NCBI GenBank assembly: GCA_038503035.1
Contig: JAVSML010019116.1
Span: 1 to 64,000, forward strand
Length of the DNA: 64,000 nt
Origin: Crocodylus rhombifer
Taxonomy: Eukaryota > Chordata > Crocodylia > Crocodylidae
Reading direction: 5' to 3'
In this document: positions 63,220-64,000 of the stretch, one piece after another
Position numbering within the stretch: the first letter of the stretch is position 1
How the letters are laid out: every line of letters starts with the position of its first letter
The notes under the pieces: model-generated
Seen by the model: only the letters and a program-made list of their open reading frames with translations
The model's database searches: none
What the model was told of the DNA's origin: nothing
Program-made: the position numbers and the translations under genes

Positions 63220-64000
63220 AAATCACTCCTGAGTTCAGGTGGAAAAGCCAAACCTAATTATGAAAGTTCAACAAAGTAATGCTAAAGGACATACTGACCT
63301 TACCAGCCTGTTCCGCAGCACCCACAGCTGCCTCCACCCACCCACGTTCAAAACTAAATAAAACCAAACTCTTTATACTTCTTGCATTTTAGCAGGGCCT
63401 GGCCTTGAAAGCCATCCCACTTCCTCTCCTACTCAAAACTGCCAGAAGCTCAGATTTGCACCCTGGGGAAATGGGCATTAGAAATGATGCCTGTGCCATA
63501 TCAAAGATACGAACACAATCTCTCCTCCAACTGAGGGCTCTAAAACCAAGAAAGAAGGATTTTTTATTTATTTATTTTTTAAATGGGGCCGCTAAAACAT
63601 ATACTGCCTCCAGACAAGTTTAAATGGCCAGAGTAGCCTTGGAATATTCTAGTTACCGTCATATTCCCCAATGTTGTATACTTGGTAGAATATAAGAAAC
63701 CTACAGACAGCTTAAAAAAAAAAGAGAAAGTCTAGAGCCCGAGAGGAAAGAACGATGAAAACAGACAAAGTACAAAATGTAACATTATAAACTAAGTTCC
63801 ACCGCCATCATTTTCAGAAAGGATGTCAGAACCGTTTTCTTTTGTTTTTTAAATCAGAAATATTATTTCTATGTCTAATGGTAGTGACTTCTTTTAAAAG
63901 ACGTTTCTTCTGCATGTTAGTAATTTGTCTGTACATCTAAGGAAGTCTTAAATTTATAAAACAGTTTTTATCTAGAAGGACCCTGAATACTTTACCTACA

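Larger units (their letters stand above)
56263..64000 (-). other. ZBTB46: ZBTB46 intron toward the BTB exon (partial)
   Basis: AT-rich intron DNA reaches the right edge. The BTB exon is not in the window. It contains a perfect alternating purine-pyrimidine stretch (57078), a pair of 25-base direct repeats (58187 and 60695), a 10-N gap (62354) and an 18-base G-run (63202). I see no exon and no clear transposon in it. Confidence 0.75.

Overview
This is vertebrate nuclear DNA with interrupted genes, GT-AG introns, LINE and SINE fragments and no prokaryotic features. Truncated CR1 LINE copies (about 12.4, 20.6, 33.6 and 41.2 kb), MIR-like SINEs and a Tigger-type DNA transposon relic point to a sauropsid. 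From remembered consensus wording the CR1 copies look most crocodilian; this genus-level guess is an inference, and turtle is the alternative. Two assembly gaps (100 N at 36251, 10 N at 62354) show it is a draft assembly.

Layout. (1) 1-23.7 kb, plus strand, GC-rich: the SLC2A4RG orthologue. Eight exons (1866-22400) join in frame to about 438 codons, carrying one C2H2 finger and a C-terminal C-clamp. A probable first exon lies at the left edge. A 14.4 kb intron holds a promoter-like CpG module, a CR1 copy, a Tigger relic and a MIR. (2) 23.7-27.48 kb: GC-rich intergenic DNA with no convincing gene. (3) 27.48-64 kb, minus strand, AT-rich: the 3' part of ZBTB46. It has a 5.2 kb 3'UTR, the terminal exon (32659-33045), the zinc-finger exon (37937-38112) and the exon before it (55981-56262). 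The BTB exon is beyond the right edge. The tail-to-tail order SLC2A4RG(+)/ZBTB46(-) is the same as on human 20q13.33, as I remember that map.

Most interesting observation: inside the 17.9 kb ZBTB46 intron, on the same strand, lie three further exons (48917-48745, 47508-47457, 47372-46822). All their splice sites are canonical, and their phases match one another and the upstream ZBTB46 exon. They encode an alternative C-terminus of about 258 residues with four different zinc fingers (three C2H2 and one C2HC) and their own stop. ZBTB46 in this species may therefore choose between two DNA-binding cassettes behind one BTB domain, a lola-like arrangement. I do not recall this for ZBTB46, but I could not search any database.

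The genes are probably both transcription regulators: SLC2A4RG-family proteins bind GC-rich promoter elements, and ZBTB46 is a BTB zinc-finger repressor of the classical dendritic-cell lineage. They are neighbours with convergent transcription, and nothing seen here ties them into one pathway.
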